A stretch of DNA of 59,137 nt, taken from positions 1 to 59,137 of the forward strand of contig MUCR01000034.1 in assembly GCA_002816455.1 (NCBI GenBank), in the 5' to 3' direction. This DNA is from SAR202 cluster bacterium Io17-Chloro-G4 (GTDB taxonomy: Bacteria > Chloroflexota > Dehalococcoidia > Lucifugimonadales > UBA3495). The position numbers were made by a program, and so were the translations under genes. Shown here one piece after another: positions 11,052 through 19,872 of this stretch (the first letter of the stretch is position 1; each line of letters starts with the position of its first letter). The notes under the pieces are model-generated. The model did no database searches. It saw nothing but the letters and a program-made list of their open reading frames with translations, and was not told the origin of the DNA.

Positions 11052-11151
11052 GGTTCTGTGAGCGAGCGATCAGGTATTGCAAGGATATTTGGGTAGATGG
11101 GCATACGCTGATTACGCCAGTACTGCCGGACTAAACCATACCCGAAGTGGC

Positions 11152-11811
11152 TTAATGGTTCGAGGCGTCGCCCAGGTAGTACGTCATGGACTGCAGGGCA
11201 ATCACAGGGTCTATATTGCGTATCCTTACCCCGTCTTGGACTTGAGGGGATGTTGGCGCGTAGTTGAGGATGGCGCGAACGCCGCAGTGGACCAATGTGT
11301 CGATTACTTCTTGGGTATGGCCGACGGGCACAGCTACGATAGCTATACTAATGTTCTGGCCGCTCACCACCTCTTCTAAATCATTGATAGAGCGGACGGT
11401 CAAGTCTCCCACTTGTAGGCCTATAACATCTGTGTTGGCGTCGAAGGCGGCGACCAAGTGAAAACCATCCGGAGTAAAACCGGGGTAACTGAGGATGGCC
11501 CGGCCCAAGCGGCCGACACCAACCACGGCCACGTTCCAATAGGAATTCAGTCCCAAAATATCCCGCAAGCGATCGTGGAGATGGCGGACGCTGTACCCTC
11601 TTCCCTGCTTGCCGAAGCGGCCGAAGTAGCTCAAGTCCTTTCGAATCTGAGCTGGAGTAACTTGAAGCTGGGCCCCGAGCTGCTGTGAACTCACGACCTC
11701 AATACCTTCTTCTAAGAGGCGGCTGAGGACGCGGACATACTGAGGCAGCCTGGTGACCACCACTTCGGGCACGTCCGCCCGGTCTTGCTGGCTAGATTGA
11801 TTACCCACCAT
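11152..11811 (-). CDS. rex: Redox-sensing transcriptional repressor Rex
   Basis: A 219-residue NADH/NAD+-sensing repressor. The N-terminal winged helix (about 20-85) contains TPAQIRKDLSYFGRFGKQGRGY, the Rex signature. The Rossmann domain has VVGVGRLGRAI (about 95-105). The C-terminal swapped helix ends in SMTYYLGD. Rex dimers leave DNA when NADH rises. The gene converges on the ATP synthase operon, whose promoter carries a good Rex-box match at 3669-3686. No equally good box was found before rex itself. Confidence 0.95.
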   Translation of the reverse strand: MVGNQSSQQDRADVPEVVVTRLPQYVRVLSRLLEEGIEVVSSQQLGAQLQVTPAQIRKDLSYFGRFGKQGRGYSVRHLHDRLRDILGLNSYWNVAVVGVGRLGRAILSYPGFTPDGFHLVAAFDANTDVIGLQVGDLTVRSINDLEEVVSGQNISIAIVAVPVGHTQEVIDTLVHCGVRAILNYAPTSPQVQDGVRIRNIDPVIALQSMTYYLGDASNH

Positions 11812-12023
11812 TTTTGCGGCCGCTCCTTCACTCCCGTGATCTCTATCCTAAGGTATCCCGAGAAAGCGGGAAGTGAACGAAAACTATAAATCGAGGTTCC
11901 TGATAATCTCGATTTCTTCCTTAGGCCTATAATCTATAATGGGCTTTCCAATGGAGTCAAGGTATTTGTGAAAATTAGTGCGAATCAATTGGGCGGCTGT
12001 AAGAGGCGATTTGGAGGAGAAGG

Positions 12024-12317
12024 TTGCACATAGGCGTTTGTAGATTGAGTGCGCACCTGCCCGAATCCACAAATCTGAAGTCGAAAAGGCAAGTCGCCAG
12101 GTCCTTGACCGCGCGCCTGAGGAACCAGTTCAACGTTGCGGTTGCGGAGGTTGATCACAACGATTTGTGGCAGCGGCTAACCATCGCTGTGTGTTGTGTG
12201 AGCAATGACACAGCGCATGCCCACGAGATGATGTCGAAAATTGTGTCTTTCGTTGAGGAGTTCAGCGGCGACTTGGTCTTGTTGGACTATGAAACAGAGT
12301 TGATCTCAGGGGTTTAG
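12024..12317 (+). CDS. YlxP-like protein (DUF503)
   Basis: A 97-residue small protein of the DUF503/YlxP family, often encoded near ribosome-maturation or translation genes; a role in ribosome biology is known only by association. Family features visible are the N-terminal MHIGVCRLSAHLPES strand, the basic LKSKRQVARSLTARLRNQFNVAVAEV helix-strand and a C-terminal strand. It appears to start with TTG at 12024, supported by GGAGGAGAAGG right upstream. No other translation genes are next to it here. Confidence 0.75.
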   Translation: MHIGVCRLSAHLPESTNLKSKRQVARSLTARLRNQFNVAVAEVDHNDLWQRLTIAVCCVSNDTAHAHEMMSKIVSFVEEFSGDLVLLDYETELISGV

Positions 12318-12489
12318 GGCAAGCCGGGACGTTTGCTCTTTGAACGCAAGTAGGGATTTCGGTGCGGAAAGGCTTGACTAGGCCAAATAGGGTTTGTAGA
12401 CTGCTGAGAGAGGGCTTCTGGAATGGTTGTAACGCGATTTTAAAATGCAAAGAAGCTGTAGCAGAAATAGGTGAACGGAGGGCAATTCA

Positions 12490-12684
12490 TTGGCATACGC
12501 AGAAATGACAAGTGTCGACGCCGGGTTGAAATTCAAGACCCGAGCAGGTCTGACCGTAGAGACGACGGGCGTCACCCAGGCTATAGAGAACCACGACATG
12601 CACGTGCATGAGGTTGTGATTATTGATGGCCCCGGCGAAGGCAGCAAGTACCTGATTCATCTGGACTACGCCGAGCAGGTATAG
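12490..12684 (+). CDS. Small hypothetical protein (64 aa)
   Basis: I do not recognise this protein. It is 64 residues, acidic, with no membrane segment. A His-rich centre (NHDMHVHEVVIID) is followed by GPGEGSKYLIHLDY. Support for it being real is the ribosome site GGAGGGCAATTCA before a TTG start, a codon pattern like a true gene and a clean gap on both sides. The paired histidines could bind metal, but that is a guess. The preceding gene is the YlxP-like one, 172 bases upstream on the same strand. Confidence 0.5.
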   Translation: MAYAEMTSVDAGLKFKTRAGLTVETTGVTQAIENHDMHVHEVVIIDGPGEGSKYLIHLDYAEQV

Positions 12685-12991
12685 GGTCAAAGGTTTTAGT
12701 TCTTGCAATCCCAGCTACCAAATCCGCTCATGGTGAGCGGGGGAAAGTAGTTACAGATAGCGAAATTAGGACTTAAACGTCCAATTTCCGGCCATTCCGG
12801 TATCGATGTTGATGAGGGCAAGGAATCCGCCTAAGTCAATTTTGGTACCGGTTTACTTTGCCTACTTTCCGGTGATACTAAATCTGCGACCGTGACCCGC
12901 CGAATAACCCGGTGAGGTGGTTGTCAATTTGCCGCGAGCACCAAATGATTGGAGTCTCAGATACTAGTCCGGTAGCAATAAGCGCGGTCTC
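12685..12991. other. Gene-free 307-base stretch with one hairpin
   Basis: No convincing open frame is seen. The only clear structure is an inverted repeat at 12763-12787: AAATTAGGAC and GTCCAATTT with a six-base loop and one bulged A. The stem is followed by a few pyrimidines rather than a T run. It could be a weak terminator for the small gene upstream or part of an unannotated small RNA. Confidence 0.45.
12763..12787. repeat. Hairpin in gene-free region
   Basis: Nine base pairs (AAATT-GGAC against GTCC-AATTT) with one bulge and loop TTAAAC. It lies about 80 bases after the stop of the 64-residue gene. Its function is not known. Confidence 0.5.
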
Positions 12992-13759
12992 CTAAAGACC
13001 CTCCAAGAAAACCTCTATTGCGTTCCAATAAGCCTCACCTCCCGCTTGGAACGTGTCGTTGTGTCCAGTTTGGGGCAGGGCCTGAAAGCTTTTGGGTTCC
13101 TCGGCCGCTTGGAATATTCGCTCCCCGTGGGAGAGCGGCACCAATTCGTCTTCCGCCCCATGTAGCACTAATAAGGGGCTGCTGACGTTTGGGATGCGGT
13201 CCAGAGTGTTGTAATGGTTTCTTAGAAAGCGGGAAACCGGCAGCCAAGGGAACGCTCGGCTCGCCATATCGCTGACCGAAGTAAATGGCGATACCAGGAC
13301 CAATCCTGAGGGTGGATGTTCCATTGCCAGTTCCACTGCGATGGCCGTCCCAAGGGAGTGGCTGTAGTAAACAACCGGTCCCGGCTTACTTCCGTGATAT
13401 TGCCGCAGATAGGCCAGCGCCGCCCTGGCGTCTTGGTAGGTTTCCGCTTCCGAGGGCGTTCCCTGGCTTCTGCCGTATCCTTGGTAATCGAAAATCAGCA
13501 AGTTCACGCCCAGACGTTGGTGGAGCAGCGCCATTTCAGTCACGCGATGACTGACGTTGCCGCCGTTACCGTGAAACCAAAGCCATGTGCCGTTACCCGA
13601 CCCCGGCACAAACCAACCGTGTAGGAGATTGCCGTTCGCCGTTGGAAAGGACACGTCTTCGTATTCCAAACCCACGTCCGCAGGGGTCATTTCAATTTCG
13701 GACGTGGGGAAAAAGATATAGCGCCTTTCCACACGCTTCCAAATCCAGTTGGGCAGCAT
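12992..13759 (-). CDS. Alpha/beta hydrolase (BEM46-like)
   Basis: A 255-residue serine hydrolase. After a short N-terminal segment with basic residues, the fold shows the oxyanion motif HGNGGNVSHR (about 73-82), the nucleophile elbow YSHSLG (Ser near 135), an acid in HGAEDELVP and the catalytic His in QTGHND. This order and spacing fit the abhydrolase_1 / BEM46 (YqkD-like) group of esterases acting on unknown esters. The C-terminus ends at 12992 facing the YlxP side. It lies on the same strand as the zinc-ribbon and HdrD-like genes but 126 bases away. Confidence 0.88.
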   Translation of the reverse strand: MLPNWIWKRVERRYIFFPTSEIEMTPADVGLEYEDVSFPTANGNLLHGWFVPGSGNGTWLWFHGNGGNVSHRVTEMALLHQRLGVNLLIFDYQGYGRSQGTPSEAETYQDARAALAYLRQYHGSKPGPVVYYSHSLGTAIAVELAMEHPPSGLVLVSPFTSVSDMASRAFPWLPVSRFLRNHYNTLDRIPNVSSPLLVLHGAEDELVPLSHGERIFQAAEEPKSFQALPQTGHNDTFQAGGEAYWNAIEVFLEGL

Positions 13760-13885
13760 CAGCGGAAAGAGGAGGAGGCGTCAGGGAAGCGGTTATTAAG
13801 CTGACTGCCGGCCAAGTGCAACGCAGGTTGAGAATTATCGGGTTGAGAATAAACAGGAGGCACAGCTAATCAGTTGGCCGGGCCA

Positions 13886-14134
13886 TTATTTTTCTAATTT
13901 GCTGGTAAAAGGTTTGGCCGGCGCGAGTTTGGGGTAGCTGGCCGTTTCCCGCTGGATGGTCTCCAGCCGCCCAGCCACGTCTCGCACTTCTGGCGTGTTT
14001 TCGTTGCAATGAGGGCACCAAATTTCGTCCTTGGTGGTGAGCATCATGTTGTCTTTCTTAATGTCGAAAGTGCTCAGTTGAGCGCGGCATTTACCGCAAA
14101 GCTGGGCAACAGTCACTTCATCACTTGGTGGCAT
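13886..14134 (-). CDS. Small zinc-ribbon protein
   Basis: An 82-residue protein with two CxxC knuckles, CGKCR (about 13-17) and CPHC (about 45-48). The intervening strand fits a zinc ribbon, and a charged C-terminal helix follows. ATG at 14134 has GAGGAAAATAAA upstream; a longer frame beginning at 14209 would run into the end of the HdrD-like gene and is rejected. The gene follows the HdrD-like gene by 55 bases on the same strand and may be an accessory to it. The function is unknown. Confidence 0.72.
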   Translation of the reverse strand: MPPSDEVTVAQLCGKCRAQLSTFDIKKDNMMLTTKDEIWCPHCNENTPEVRDVAGRLETIQRETASYPKLAPAKPFTSKLEK

Positions 14135-14189
14135 TTTATTTTCCTCTGCAATGATGGGTGGCCGCCACCGGTGGCGGATCAGAGCGGGC

Positions 14190-16223
14190 TTATTCCAAGC
14201 TGTCTGCAAGCAGTTCCAAAACGTCTTTGGACTGCTTGTCTGCGTCTTGGCCCTTGGCCTGGATCCCTTCAGTCATCATCTGCAAGCAAAATGGGCAGGA
14301 GACGCCGACGGTATCGGCCTTAGTTTCCAGGAAGTGGTCGGTGCGGGTGTGGTTGACTCGTGTCCCTTGGCTCTCCTCTATCCACATGTGGCCACCGCCA
14401 GCCCCGCAACAAAATCCCCGTTGTCGGCAATGAGGCTCCATCTCTACCAGGGTCAGTCCAGGGATCGCATTGGCGATGTTCCTGGGCTGGTCGTAAACGC
14501 CGTTGTGTCGCCCAAGGAAGCAGGAATCGTGATAGGCCATGGTGGTGTTTATGGCATTAACGGGCTTTAGTTTGCCTTGCTGAATCAGCTCGTCGATTAG
14601 CTGACTGTAATGAAGCACCTCAAAATCACCGCCGAACTGGGGGTATTCGTTCCGCATGGTGTTAAAGCAATGCGGACAGATAGTCACTATTTTCTTAATG
14701 TTGTAGTTTGTGAAGGTTTCGATGTTTTGCTGGGCCAGAATCTGAAAGAGGTACTCGTTGCCCATCCGCCGGGCGGGGTCGCCGGAGCAGGTTTCTTCTT
14801 CACCCAAGATGGCGAAATCCACCCCGGCGCGCTTAAGGACTTTGACCATGGACCGGGAGACGGACTGACTTCGCTGCTCAAGCGCCCCAGTGCAACCGAC
14901 CCAAAACAAATATTCGGCGTCGGGCTTATCGGCGATAGTTGGGACATCAAGGCCTTCGGCCCAGTCGGTCCTGGAATATTGGGTGCCTCGCCATGGGTGC
15001 CCCCGCTGCTCTAAGCTGAGCAGGGCATTCATTGCCGTCTCAGGGACTTTTGATTCTTCCAACACTAAGTTTCGGCGCATGTCCATGATGGTGGGTACGT
15101 GCTCCACCACCACTGGGCATTCCTCCATGCAAGCGCCACAGGAAAGACAGTCCCAGATGGCTGTCTCCGAAATCGCTCCTCCGAACAACAAGGTCGGCTC
15201 TACATGCTCGGGATTGCGGTCGCCTTGATGACCGATGGCTACCATGTGGTCCTTAATGCCTTCTACTATGTGCATCGGTGAGAGGGGCTTGCCGGTGATG
15301 TTGGCGGGGCAAACGTCGGAGCAGCGTCCGCACACGGCGCAGGCGTAGCCGTCCAATAGTTGCTTCCAAGTAAAGTCCTGGACACGCCCGGCGCCGAAGC
15401 GCTCGGCGTTCTCCAAATCTATGGTGGGCAGAGCGCCCCGTGGTTCCAGGGAGCGGAAGAAGGCATTGAGCGGCGCGGCCATCATGTGCATATGCTTGGA
15501 AAAGGGTATGTAAACAGCAAAGCCCAATATAATAGCCAAGTGAATCCACCAGAATGTGCCCTGCAACGTGTTGGCGGTGGCGGTACCCAAGCCCAAGTCG
15601 TTGAACCACTCACCCAGCCCTTTGCCGATAAACACGTCGGATTCGGGCCCGATGCCACTTTGGGCCACGTAGAACGAGTGGGTCAAGATGGTGGAAACCA
15701 TCAGGCCAGCAATGGCGCCGACGATGATTACAGAGTCGATATTGCGGGTCAGGTCGAAGCTCAACCGGCGAGGCTTCACCGCCCAACGCCGGATTAACGC
15801 CCAGCCCAGCATCACCAGAAGCAGCGCGGCGATAATGTCCAAATATCTGCTATAGATCCTAACGCCGCTTTCGGTGAGCAGCTTTTCCGGGAATGCGTGC
15901 CAAACCGAGCCGATGAAGATAAATATCAGGTAGCTGAGGGCGAAGGAAAGGAATCCCCAGAAGATGATGGCGTGGCCTATGCCCGCCCAGTCCCTGTGCG
16001 GCACACGCTGCAAAACGCGGCGTTGGCCCAAAACGATTGTGAGAGCGCCTGTCAAGCGTATCATTGGCTGGTCGAAGCGGGCGACCATCTTGCCTTGGAG
16101 GATGAGGCGGATTACCCGGAAGTAAAAAAGGTAGCTGGAAACCGCCAGTGATACGGCCAAAGCGACGTACACGCCTACCCAGATTGGGACTGCCCCAATG
16201 TCTCCTGGAGGAACCAAACTCAA
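14190..16223 (-). CDS. Membrane-anchored HdrD-like Fe-S reductase
   Basis: A 677-residue protein fusing an N-terminal membrane domain of about six helices (NarI/gamma-like, about 1-255, with candidate haem-ligand histidines) to a ferredoxin domain with two 4Fe-4S sets (CAVCGRCSDVCP and CLSCGACMEECP). Two CCG cysteine-rich domains follow (CPHCFNTMRN..., then HDSCFLGRHN and GFCCGAGGGH), as in heterodisulfide reductase subunit D. Such proteins pass electrons between a soluble donor (often ETF or a dehydrogenase) and the quinone pool. It starts at TTG 16223 with AGGGAGATGA upstream. The partner donor is not encoded next to it. Confidence 0.88.
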   Translation of the reverse strand: MSLVPPGDIGAVPIWVGVYVALAVSLAVSSYLFYFRVIRLILQGKMVARFDQPMIRLTGALTIVLGQRRVLQRVPHRDWAGIGHAIIFWGFLSFALSYLIFIFIGSVWHAFPEKLLTESGVRIYSRYLDIIAALLLVMLGWALIRRWAVKPRRLSFDLTRNIDSVIIVGAIAGLMVSTILTHSFYVAQSGIGPESDVFIGKGLGEWFNDLGLGTATANTLQGTFWWIHLAIILGFAVYIPFSKHMHMMAAPLNAFFRSLEPRGALPTIDLENAERFGAGRVQDFTWKQLLDGYACAVCGRCSDVCPANITGKPLSPMHIVEGIKDHMVAIGHQGDRNPEHVEPTLLFGGAISETAIWDCLSCGACMEECPVVVEHVPTIMDMRRNLVLEESKVPETAMNALLSLEQRGHPWRGTQYSRTDWAEGLDVPTIADKPDAEYLFWVGCTGALEQRSQSVSRSMVKVLKRAGVDFAILGEEETCSGDPARRMGNEYLFQILAQQNIETFTNYNIKKIVTICPHCFNTMRNEYPQFGGDFEVLHYSQLIDELIQQGKLKPVNAINTTMAYHDSCFLGRHNGVYDQPRNIANAIPGLTLVEMEPHCRQRGFCCGAGGGHMWIEESQGTRVNHTRTDHFLETKADTVGVSCPFCLQMMTEGIQAKGQDADKQSKDVLELLADSLE

Positions 16224-16341
16224 TCATCTCCCTGACGAGTCTCAACAGACCGCCGGTCGACCGGGTGGAATACCGGGGTAGTACCATTTTAAGCGATGGG
16301 ACCCACCCCGACCAATGCATTTTCAGGTTAATTGGCCGATA

Positions 16342-17562
16342 TTAACGGGCAAGTCCATAGGCAAAGGACTTGAGTTCCGAATCATCGGTTTCGTTCATGC
16401 GCTTGGCTACATCCAAGATCAATTTGGCCATGGCGGTTTCGCCCCAGAACCAGGTGTGGATCTCTTCTTCAGTGGCTTTCGACCGTTGGGCCATGCGAGC
16501 CTCGTAGTAAAAGGCTTTAATGTCGTCCACGCAGTAGCGCAGGTACTGGGGAACGGACACGTCTTCGGGCCGCTCTTTCATGTCCGCGCCCCCGTTTTCG
16601 GCGAACTCTTCCAAGAACCGAACCGTACCCCGGAAGCGGCGCTGGGGAATGCCGCTGAGACCAACCATGGTGCGGCCGTCGTGGTCCGCCACCCACCGCT
16701 CATACAGCTCTCTCATGGAGGTTAGTTCATCGGCCGGGTTGGTGCCGTTGCCGGTTCTGTTGCCGGTTCTTTGGATCGAAGCCGCTGACGGTTGGACCGC
16801 CGACGCCTGGATTAACCCAGGTCCCCCTTCACCGTCGAAGTCGGCCAAGACGGGTCCGGACGGACGGCTAAGCAGGTCGAGGGCGGCGGCGATCACGGAA
16901 TGTTGTAATTCGGCGTCGTTGGGCTTACCCAGGGTGTGACCGTAGGGGAAAGGAACGAAAAGCGATCGGGGAGGCTTGACCTTCTCGGCGTGCTCCCGTA
17001 CCAACGCCACTGATACAGTGCTAATACCTGCGCCCTCAAATACATGACCCAGCACGCTCACGGCGTGGGTGCAAAGGGGTCAAATTGGCACTAGGAAAGC
17101 AAGGTCTACGCCTTCGTCTTTAAGTAGCTGAGCGACTTCAGGGCCGGTATTGTCGATAACCCTTCGCGGGTCACGAATGGCGCCCATGAAGGAGTAGTAG
17201 TTCTCTGACACGCTGCCAATGACTCGCCTTTCCACCAACTCACGGAGCCGGTCAATGGGGAAAGCGATGTTGATGTCCTTGTAGAATCCGGTGTGGTCAA
17301 AACCAATGCTAACATGACTCTGGAGGATGTCGCCGGGTTTGGAGTTGCTGGGAATTACCCTGAAAGATGGGTCGCCGCCTTTGAAGTCGCTGATAAATGG
17401 CTTGTCCCCGCGAACGTGGAGACCGGCGGTGCTAATTAACGCAACTTTGCTCTCAGATAATGGTTTGTCCAAAGGCACCCAAGGGGTGCCGTCGAATTCC
17501 ATGCAGGGGAAGAAGGTAATCGTTTTGCGTTCCACTTCACTTAAAGCGTCTAGCCGGGGCAT
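16342..17562 (-). CDS. GrdB-like selenoprotein with in-frame TGA (UxxC)
   Basis: Read through a TGA at 17080-17082, this gene encodes 406 residues with selenocysteine at position 161 and Cys164 (VPI-U-PLC-THAVSVLGHVFEGAGI). Cysteine homologues of the glycine/sarcosine/betaine reductase B family have CPxC at this place, from memory of the family. Both halves are in the same frame with no other stop. A hairpin CACGC-loop-GCGTG at 17053-17067 starts 16 bases into the recoding region, fitting a bacterial SECIS. TAGGAGTAACC precedes the ATG. The family cleaves C-N bonds reductively; the substrate here is unknown. Without Sec insertion the gene would be a pseudogene. Confidence 0.82.
17053..17067 (-). 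promoter_or_regulatory. Candidate bacterial SECIS hairpin (GrdB-like gene)
   Basis: A five-base-pair stem (CACGC with GCGTG) and loop CGTGA on the mRNA strand. The loop occupies bases 21-25 counted from the U of the UGA, and its second base is G, both within the usual limits for bacterial SECIS elements. An alternative outer pairing of TGACCC (including the TGA) with GGGTCA also exists. Found by eye. Confidence 0.5.
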
Positions 17563-17686
17563 TGGTTACTCCTAGAGCGAACTTGGCAGCCGTCGGGGCT
17601 AACTGATTTCCTAGCTTATACTGGCGACTTTTGGCCCGTCAAGCGACAGACATTGGCGAGGCGCGCACCAGGATTTTGCTTAGTAG

Positions 17687-17708
17687 GGGCAGACCTGCGT
17701 GTCTGCCC
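17687..17708. repeat. GGGCAGAC inverted repeat
   Basis: Arms GGGCAGAC (17687-17694) and GTCTGCCC (17701-17708) enclose CTGCGT. It lies in the 166-base gap between the LLM gene and the GrdB-like gene, both on the minus strand, and could reduce read-through between them. It resembles a common intergenic palindrome. Confidence 0.55.
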
Positions 17709-17728
17709 AGGTCCGCGTGCTTTAATCG

Positions 17729-18742
17729 TTATGCCGCCGCTTTAATCCTTGGGAGCACTTCTTTGCCCATAAGCTCAATCTGCCGCAGCGCCTGCTCTTG
17801 GGGCATGCCCGGCCACTGCATACGAAAAATGAGATAGTCCACGCCCAATTCATCCTGATAACGGAGCATTTCTTGGGCTACGTCGTCGGGTGAGCCGAGC
17901 AAAAACCGGTCCTTGGCCAAGTCCTGATAAGGCACTGAAAAACTCTCATTTCCCGGCAATGCCTTATCCTGGCCCCAAGCGGCGTAAGCAGCGTATTTGG
18001 TCTCCAAATAAGGCTGACTTTCCAAAAAGGCCGTCTCCCGGTCGCGGGCCACGTAGAGTTCCCGCATCATGGGCAGGGTGTCTGGGGTGGGTTGCCCGAA
18101 CTTGGCCAAGTTTGCTTTGTAAGTCTCAAACTGTTCAGCGACCATCGGCACAGTGGCGTGGGGATTGATGAGCCAGGGATATCCCCAGCGAGCGGCCCGG
18201 CGGATGGCCACATCATTGTTGGCGGCAACCCAGATGGGAGGATGGGGTTTTTGCACCGGCTTGGTAGCCGGCTTGACCTTGGGAACATGGTAGTACTTGC
18301 CGTGGAACTCCACCTCATCTTCGGTCCAGAGCAGCTTCATTATCTCCAGTGATTCGTTCATCCGCTCCACCCGCTCGCTGCGCTCCACACCGAAAGCCAT
18401 GTATTCTTCGTCCCGGTAGCCCAAGCCGATGCCGAAAACGAAACGCCCAGCGCAGATGGCGTCCATGGTGGCAACACTTTCGGCCAGATCCACCGGGTTA
18501 TGGAGGGGTAGCAACACAACTGTCGCCGCGACCTGCATGTCACCGGCCTCCGCAGCCATCCGGGCTAGCAGAGGGATGGTGGCGCTCATCTGAAAAGGGT
18601 CGGACAAGTAGTGCTGCCCGGCGCAAATCAGATCGAAACCAGCGTCCCTGACCGCTCGCACCAATTCTACGCTGTCCTGAATTTTCTGGGGCATGGACTC
18701 ATTGGCCGGGTATTGGGCGTTGATAAAGTACCCTACTTTCAT
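17729..18742 (-). CDS. LLM class flavin-dependent oxidoreductase
   Basis: A 337-residue luciferase-like TIM-barrel protein using FMN or F420. Family marks include MKVGYFINAQYP at the start, SVATMDAICAGRFVFGIGLGYRDEEYMAFGV in the middle (the GIGLGYRDEE pattern near residue 100) and RMNESLEIMKLLW after it. The substrate is unknown; such proteins are expanded in SAR202-type genomes, where they are proposed to oxidise recalcitrant organics. It is upstream of the GrdB-like gene on the same strand. It may share regulation with that gene, but the spacing and a hairpin argue against tight coupling. Confidence 0.9.
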   Translation of the reverse strand: MKVGYFINAQYPANESMPQKIQDSVELVRAVRDAGFDLICAGQHYLSDPFQMSATIPLLARMAAEAGDMQVAATVVLLPLHNPVDLAESVATMDAICAGRFVFGIGLGYRDEEYMAFGVERSERVERMNESLEIMKLLWTEDEVEFHGKYYHVPKVKPATKPVQKPHPPIWVAANNDVAIRRAARWGYPWLINPHATVPMVAEQFETYKANLAKFGQPTPDTLPMMRELYVARDRETAFLESQPYLETKYAAYAAWGQDKALPGNESFSVPYQDLAKDRFLLGSPDDVAQEMLRYQDELGVDYLIFRMQWPGMPQEQALRQIELMGKEVLPRIKAAA

Positions 18743-18957
18743 TGGGGATTAACCTCGTTAGTTAAGAGTCTCGAATAATTGGTCACTGGGATTATATTCA
18801 ATGACGCTGTTGCCTATCTAAGCAGGGCATTTTAATGCTGAACCGATGTTTCGACAAGGGTGAAAATAGTATTGCGGCTGAGTGCTGGAAGGGGTAAACT
18901 CCCTGCCTAGTATTCCTTTCAACCACTCCGCACATTAATCTTTAGAGGAGCTGCCGC

Positions 18958-19764
18958 ATGAAAATTGCTCGATTTCGAACCGGTAGAAGAGTGGCTTACG
19001 GAGTGGTCAAGGGTGAAGAGGTAATCGAAATTCGAGGCAGTATTTATACCCGATTTAGGATGACGGACACAAAGCATAGATTGGACGACATTAAATTTCT
19101 GGCGCCGACCGAGCCAACCGAGATGTGGGGGCCGGGCCTGAATTTCGCAGACCATTTGGAGTATGCGGCATCTGTCTTCGAGAACGGCGATAAAGCGCCG
19201 CCGCTTCCGGGACACCCAGAGCCATGGGTAAAGGCCCGCGGTTCGTTGACCGGCCACGAAGACCCGATAATTTTGCCTCTGGACTCGGAGGGTGAGGTAC
19301 ATTATGAGGGAGAAGCGGTGGCGGTAATCGGGAAACAATGTCGCCGGGTTACGCCCGCCGAGGCCCGCCGTTTTATTCTGGGCTACACTTGCGGCAACGA
19401 CGTTAGTGACCGAACATGGCAGAATCAAGACTGGACGTTTTGGAGAGCCAAGGGAGCGGATACCTTCGCGCCGGTGGGGCCTTGGATCGAGACGGACATC
19501 AACCCTCAACAGTTGGAGCTTATTGTCCGCCTCAACGGGGAAGAGGTGCAGCGAGCCTACACTAAAGACATGTTGTTTACGTTCTCGGAGATTGTGAGCT
19601 ATATAAGCCAGCAAGTGACGTTGCATCCGGGGGACTTGGTGTTTTCGGGCACGACAGGCGTCACTAGGGCAATGAAGCCTGGAGACAATGTTGAGATCGA
19701 TATTCCCGGTATCGGGGTCCTCAGCAACCCCGTGGCCGAGGAGTTCGACGCATCGGCGATATAA
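18958..19764 (+). CDS. Fumarylacetoacetate hydrolase family protein
   Basis: A 268-residue FAH-fold enzyme. Metal ligands are visible as the E-x-E type EVHYEGEAVAVIG (about 115-127) and the Asp in GNDVSDRTWQ (about 145). The C-terminal half has the family signature LHPGDLVFSGTTGVTRAMKPGD. The family hydrolyses or decarboxylates 2-oxo/1,3-dioxo acids late in aromatic degradation. The ATG at 18958 follows AGAGGAGCTGCC. A strong inverted repeat (19806-19836) follows its stop. The exact substrate cannot be read from sequence. Confidence 0.92.
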   Translation: MKIARFRTGRRVAYGVVKGEEVIEIRGSIYTRFRMTDTKHRLDDIKFLAPTEPTEMWGPGLNFADHLEYAASVFENGDKAPPLPGHPEPWVKARGSLTGHEDPIILPLDSEGEVHYEGEAVAVIGKQCRRVTPAEARRFILGYTCGNDVSDRTWQNQDWTFWRAKGADTFAPVGPWIETDINPQQLELIVRLNGEEVQRAYTKDMLFTFSEIVSYISQQVTLHPGDLVFSGTTGVTRAMKPGDNVEIDIPGIGVLSNPVAEEFDASAI

Positions 19765-19805
19765 TACACACGTACCGCTAGGAACTGCTGGCAATCGAAG
19801 AAATT

Positions 19806-19836
19806 AAGAGCGTCTGGAATCAATCCGGACGCTCTT
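19806..19836. terminator. Hairpin terminator between convergent genes
   Basis: A 13-bp stem with one mismatch: AAGAGCGTCTGGA against TCCGGACGCTCTT, with loop ATCAA. Short A/T-rich flanks lie on both sides. It sits between the 3' ends of the FAH gene and the UGSC gene and would serve both directions. Confidence 0.75.
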
Positions 19837-19872
19837 ATGATATTTAGCGATCAGGCCTAGGCGAATATCTAT

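Noticed and set aside
11884-12072. A 62-residue reverse frame between rex and the YlxP-like gene
   Set aside because: No clear ribosome site or family; it overlaps the start of the better-supported YlxP-like gene.
17080-17562. Reading the GrdB-like gene as two separate genes or as a pseudogene
   Set aside because: The downstream part has no start codon or ribosome site of its own at the break, the frame is the same and the TGA stands at a family cysteine with a hairpin downstream.
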